Shown here: positions 6,631 to 9,662 of the stretch, in pieces | Numbering within the stretch: the stretch's first letter is position 1 | Layout of the letters: every line of letters begins with the position of its first letter | Origin: Pelotomaculum sp. | GTDB lineage: Bacteria; Bacillota; Desulfotomaculia; Desulfotomaculales; Pelotomaculaceae | Direction: 5' to 3' | Length of the DNA: 9,662 nt | NCBI GenBank assembly: GCA_003489345.1 | Contig: DNIT01000152.1 | Span: forward strand, 9,109 to 18,770 | Program-made: the position numbers and the translations under genes | The notes under the pieces: model-generated | What the model was told of the DNA's origin: nothing | What the model saw: only the letters and a program-made list of their open reading frames with translations | The model's database searches: none

Positions 6631-7326
6631 ATGGAAAGATTCAATGTGCTGGTGTGTGATGATGACACCGCCATCGTGGATGCGCTGGAAATCTATTTAA
6701 AACACGAAAACTACGGGGTGATCAAAGCCTATACCGGGGCGCAGGCCCTGCAAGCCCTGGCCGAACACGAAATCCATCTGATTGTATTGGATGTTATGAT
6801 GCCGGAAATGGACGGGCTGTCGGCCACCATCAAGATTCGGGAGGAACACAATATTCCTGTCATCATTATCTCGGCCAAATCCGAGGATACAGATAAGATT
6901 GCCGGGCTTAATTTTGGGGCGGATGATTATGTGACCAAACCTTTTAATCCTTTGGAATTAATGGCCCGGGTCAAATCACAGATGCGCCGGTACACCACCC
7001 TGGGGAGTATCGCCCATAAAAGCGGCATTCTCAAAACCGGCGGTCTGGAACTGGACCCGGAGGGCAAAGAGGTGCGGGTTGACGGGGAAGTCATCCGGTT
7101 GACTCCCACCGAATACGGGATCGTAGTGTTTCTAATGGAGAACATGGGGCGCGTGTTTTCCATCGCCCAAATTTATGAGCAGGTATGGAACGAACCGTCC
7201 TATGCGGCAGAAAATACGGTGGCCGTACACATAAGGAGGATTCGGGAAAAAATTGAAATCAATCCTAGAGAACCAAAATATTTAAAGGTGGTATGGGGCA
7301 TTGGATATAAAATCGAGAAATATTAA
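6631..7326 (+). CDS. OmpR/PhoB-family response regulator (VanR-like)
   Basis: A 231-residue cytoplasmic transcription factor of normal family length. The receiver domain (about 4-120) has the acidic triad D10/D11/D12, phosphoacceptor D54 in LIVLDVMMPEMDG, switch residue S81, and Y100 and K103 in DDYVTKPF. The winged-helix DNA-binding domain (about 130-230) shows LTPTEYGIVVFLMEN, then VWNEPSYAAENTVAVHIRRIREKIE and a VWGIGYKIEKY C-terminus. I chose ATG 6631 because GGAGG lies six bases upstream; the frame stays open upstream to an ATG at 6526, but that would cover the promoter. The histidine kinase follows with a 26-base overlap, so the two are very likely co-transcribed and co-translated partners. 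The target genes are unknown. The divergent B12-controlled surface gene and the kinase operon itself are the obvious candidates. Confidence 0.96.
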   Translation: MERFNVLVCDDDTAIVDALEIYLKHENYGVIKAYTGAQALQALAEHEIHLIVLDVMMPEMDGLSATIKIREEHNIPVIIISAKSEDTDKIAGLNFGADDYVTKPFNPLELMARVKSQMRRYTTLGSIAHKSGILKTGGLELDPEGKEVRVDGEVIRLTPTEYGIVVFLMENMGRVFSIAQIYEQVWNEPSYAAENTVAVHIRRIREKIEINPREPKYLKVVWGIGYKIEKY

Positions 7327-9298
7327 CTATTCCGGCGGAGCCAAACTGGCAGCCGTGCTCATAGTCTGGCTGGGCTTTCTGGGGACTATAGGCAGTTGCC
7401 TTTTTTTGTACCGGAATCACGACATCGCCAGTGCATCAAACTATACCGAAGTTTATTCGTTCCAAAGCAAATTTGCTTCGCTGGTGCATAACGTAGTGGA
7501 ATATCATGTCTTACTGAAAAACGAAGACCATATTAAAAACTCCGGCGCAGACGGGCAAACCGCAGCCGACAATCTGCAACGCCTCCAGCGCATTGAAAAT
7601 AAGCTTCCCGCCATGGTCAATTTCGTTTATTATGTGCGCAATACCCAAACCGGGGAAACATGGAGCAATTTGGGCTCAGAGATAGCCGATCCGGTCAGGT
7701 TTATCCAGAAGCAGCCGGCCAGAGCCTTTCTTAACGGCTGGACATCTGATGCCAGCATCCCTTTCGGAAACCTTGAAGATATGATGACCGGCGGCCCCTA
7801 TGAGGTATACGCGGCAGTGGTGGAACCGCTGCAAGCCGGGGATATGTTCTATGACAACTATCTGGATTACACCCGGACCAAAGCCCGCACCGACGCCGCC
7901 ACCATTTTGGCGATCATAGCCTTCGTCCTCATGGCCGCTGCCTTTGTTTATCTGATTTATAGAACCGTCCGCCGGGAACCGGAGGAAGATGGGGCGCCGC
8001 CCCGGCCAACCTGGCTGTACGCCGATGTCCATACAGTTCTGGTGTTGCTAGCGGCAGTTCTGTCATCGACTGTTGTCGTCGGCTTTGGCCCGGATCTATC
8101 GGATGCACTGATCATAGCAGCCCTGGCCGTTGTTCTCAGCCTGGATCTATTCATTGGCTTAACCTATGTTTTGTCCATGGCCTGGCAGATCAGAGACCGG
8201 TCAATTTTTACCAACACCCTGCTGTACAGGCTTGGCTCGGCTTTAAAAGCCTTCCTGCGCCTGGCTTTCCGGGGCGAGGGCTTTAAACTGTGGATACTGC
8301 CGCTGCTTTTGGGATACGGCTTCGCAAACGGATTGTTGTTTGTGCTTTTCCGCGAAACCTACCGTGGCTATTTCGGCGGATCCGCCTTCTTTATCCTCTT
8401 CTTATTAATCGCCTTCAATGCCGGGGTTGTCTACTTTGTCGCCAAGTCACTGGTCGCTTTGCCGCAGATCATGGAGGCGGTCAAAGAGATCTCGGCCGGG
8501 AACCTGGACTACCCCTTGGAAAGCACCGGCATTCCCGTCAGCTTTGCGGCTTTCGCCGAAGATATCCGCAGTCTCCAGGGAGGATTGCAAAAAGCGTTGG
8601 CCCAGGCGGTCAAAGGCGAACGGATGAAAACCGATCTGATCACCAATGTGTCTCATGATCTAAAAACTCCGCTGACTTCCATCATCAATTATGTTGACTT
8701 GCTCCAGAAGGAGCAGTTGGAGAATGAAGCGGCGGCTGAGTATGTCAATATACTGGAAGAAAAATCCGCCCGCTTAAAGCAGCTTATTGAGGACCTGGTG
8801 GAAGCCAGCAAGGCCTCCAGCGGCAATCTGGCGGTGACCGGAGAAAAAGTGGACTTGCAGGAGCTGATGATGCAGGCGTGCGGAGAATATGAGGAAAAAA
8901 TCCAACAGGCCCAGCTGGATCTTCATATGCAAACTGCGGCTGAAACGGTCTTCATATGGGCGGACGGCAAACACATGTGGCGGATAGCCGAAAACCTGTT
9001 GTCCAATGTGGTGAAATACTCCCTGCCCCATTCCCGGGTGTATATTGATCTTGCCTCCAACAATGGCTATGGATCTTTCACCATTAAAAACATCTCGGCT
9101 TTTCCCCTTAATATTTCTCCCGAGCAGCTTACCGAGCGCTTCGTCCGGGGGGATGAAGCCAGAAGCACCGAAGGATCGGGACTGGGCCTTTCCATTGCGC
9201 AGAGCTTAACCGGTTTGCAGGGAGGAAAATTCCGGCTGGAAATTGACGGCGATTTATTCAAAGTAACGGTAGCCTTCCCTTTGTGGGCAGAAGAGTAA
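7301..9298 (+). CDS. Six-helix membrane sensor histidine kinase
   Basis: A 665-residue partner of the upstream regulator. Predicted by eye: TM1 15-37, an extracytoplasmic region 38-197, TM2 198-220, then four more helices (about 242-262, 266-292, 329-349, 361-384). A HAMP-like linker (about 385-430, ISAGNLDYPL) follows, then the dimerisation domain with phospho-accepting H452 in NVSHDLKTPLTS. The ATPase domain has an N box (ENLLSN, N565/N569), an F box (ERFVRGD) and a G2 box (GSGLGLSIA, 625-633). The usual DxGxG of the G1 box is absent, replaced by KNISAFPLNISPEQL, a degenerate form I recall from related clostridial kinases. The start is the TTG at 7301, preceded by AAAGGTGG, overlapping the regulator's end; no ATG lies before TM1. 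It autophosphorylates and passes phosphate to D54 of the regulator. The signal is unknown. Confidence 0.93.
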   Translation: MDIKSRNINYSGGAKLAAVLIVWLGFLGTIGSCLFLYRNHDIASASNYTEVYSFQSKFASLVHNVVEYHVLLKNEDHIKNSGADGQTAADNLQRLQRIENKLPAMVNFVYYVRNTQTGETWSNLGSEIADPVRFIQKQPARAFLNGWTSDASIPFGNLEDMMTGGPYEVYAAVVEPLQAGDMFYDNYLDYTRTKARTDAATILAIIAFVLMAAAFVYLIYRTVRREPEEDGAPPRPTWLYADVHTVLVLLAAVLSSTVVVGFGPDLSDALIIAALAVVLSLDLFIGLTYVLSMAWQIRDRSIFTNTLLYRLGSALKAFLRLAFRGEGFKLWILPLLLGYGFANGLLFVLFRETYRGYFGGSAFFILFLLIAFNAGVVYFVAKSLVALPQIMEAVKEISAGNLDYPLESTGIPVSFAAFAEDIRSLQGGLQKALAQAVKGERMKTDLITNVSHDLKTPLTSIINYVDLLQKEQLENEAAAEYVNILEEKSARLKQLIEDLVEASKASSGNLAVTGEKVDLQELMMQACGEYEEKIQQAQLDLHMQTAAETVFIWADGKHMWRIAENLLSNVVKYSLPHSRVYIDLASNNGYGSFTIKNISAFPLNISPEQLTERFVRGDEARSTEGSGLGLSIAQSLTGLQGGKFRLEIDGDLFKVTVAFPLWAEE

Positions 9299-9437
9299 AA
9301 AGGGACCTGAGACTGTATCCAAAGGTGGTTTCAATTGATTCCGCCGTGGAGCTAAGATGAAGACTACTGGCTCGGCTAATCAGTCTATGACAAACCGTTG
9401 CTGCATGAATTCGGGAAAAAGGTCTGCAACAGTAAAG
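9299..9437. other. Noncoding 3' region of the two-component operon
   Basis: About 140 bases between the kinase stop and the terminator. I see no credible open frame with a ribosome binding site, no tRNA-like structure and no clear mobile-element end. It is most likely 3' untranslated sequence. Confidence 0.4.
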
Positions 9438-9475
9438 CCCGCCGTTTTAGACTAGCATTACGGCGGGTTTGTTAT
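9438..9475. terminator. Bidirectional terminator shared by convergent genes
   Basis: CCCGCCGT (9438-9445) pairs with ACGGCGGG (9460-9467). On the plus strand TTTGTTATCTTCTCTT follows, ending the two-component operon. On the minus strand the hairpin starts five bases after the stop of the convergent gene and is followed by CTTTA. The U-run is better on the plus side. Confidence 0.85.
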
Positions 9476-9662
9476 CTTCTCTTAAGTTTTATTTGTGATA
9501 ACTGCAGCGCCATGGTGGAATTAGCTGCGGCGCCTAAGTTTAACAATAATTCCTCGGTGGTATTATCTTTCGCTGCCGCTTTGACAATGGTATCGGAATA
9601 AGCCGCCTCCGTTTCATAATCATACAGTCTCCATTTCAATACATCATATGTGAAGGTTTTAC
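9472..9662 (-). CDS. C-terminal end of a convergent gene of unknown function (5' end beyond window)
   Basis: The last 62 codons of a minus-strand frame enter from the right edge and stop at TAA (9474-9472), directly before the shared terminator. The peptide is hydrophilic and probably helical (YDVLKWRLYDYETEAAYS ... TTEELLLNLGAAANSTMA ... KLKRR), ending in a basic tail. I do not recognise the family. The support is the open frame to the window edge, plausible amino-acid use and the tightly placed terminator. Competing frames here cross the terminator hairpin. Confidence 0.6.
   Translation of the reverse strand, partial: KTFTYDVLKWRLYDYETEAAYSDTIVKAAAKDNTTEELLLNLGAAANSTMALQLSQIKLKRR

Noticed and set aside
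7676..8032. Minus-strand 118-codon frame inside the kinase gene
   Set aside because: Antisense shadow of the sensor domain; no ribosome binding site and no known motif.
9398..9601. Plus-strand 67-codon frame
   Set aside because: It runs through the bidirectional terminator hairpin and is antisense to the better supported minus-strand gene end.

Overview
The window looks like a chromosomal piece of a Gram-positive anaerobe, probably a clostridial member of the Bacillota. The signs are mid-range GC, GGAGG-type ribosome binding sites, hairpin-plus-U-tract terminators, cobalamin riboswitches, a VanR/VanS-type two-component pair, and a very large secreted protein with BspA-type leucine-rich repeats. 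No genus can be named from this sequence alone.

Layout. (1) Positions 1-5227, minus strand: one uninterrupted reading frame of 1742 codons that runs off the left edge. I read every codon and found no stop. It encodes a secreted multidomain surface protein: signal peptide, two CARDB-like modules, a DUF4430 (transcobalamin-C-terminal-like) domain, a FIVAR-like helical domain, about 700 residues of BspA/LRR_5 repeats, a Big_2-like domain, a cadherin-like beta sandwich, and a C-terminal module with a GNAF...SEPG motif and a DxNxDGxxD loop. All long plus-strand frames over this region are antisense shadows. (2) Positions 5228-6340, minus strand: an unusually long (about 1.1 kb) 5' leader holding two complete cobalamin riboswitches in tandem, about 360 bases apart, with three candidate terminator or attenuator structures and a promoter at about 6335-6364. 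(3) Positions 6365-6630: a divergent regulatory region with an 11-bp-spaced direct repeat, a candidate promoter and an inverted repeat in front of the two-component genes. (4) Positions 6631-9298, plus strand: an OmpR/PhoB-family response regulator and a six-helix membrane histidine kinase, translationally overlapped. (5) Positions 9299-9662: a noncoding stretch, a bidirectional terminator, and the 3' end of a convergent minus-strand gene of unknown function.

How it may work together. The most notable link is between regulation and domain content. A leader with two B12-sensing riboswitches controls a secreted protein that carries a domain of the family related to the cobalamin-binding C-terminal domain of animal transcobalamin and intrinsic factor. 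The simplest hypothesis is a cell-surface corrinoid capture protein made when B12 is scarce. The adjacent, divergently transcribed two-component system may sense an envelope or extracellular signal; whether it also controls the surface protein cannot be told from sequence.
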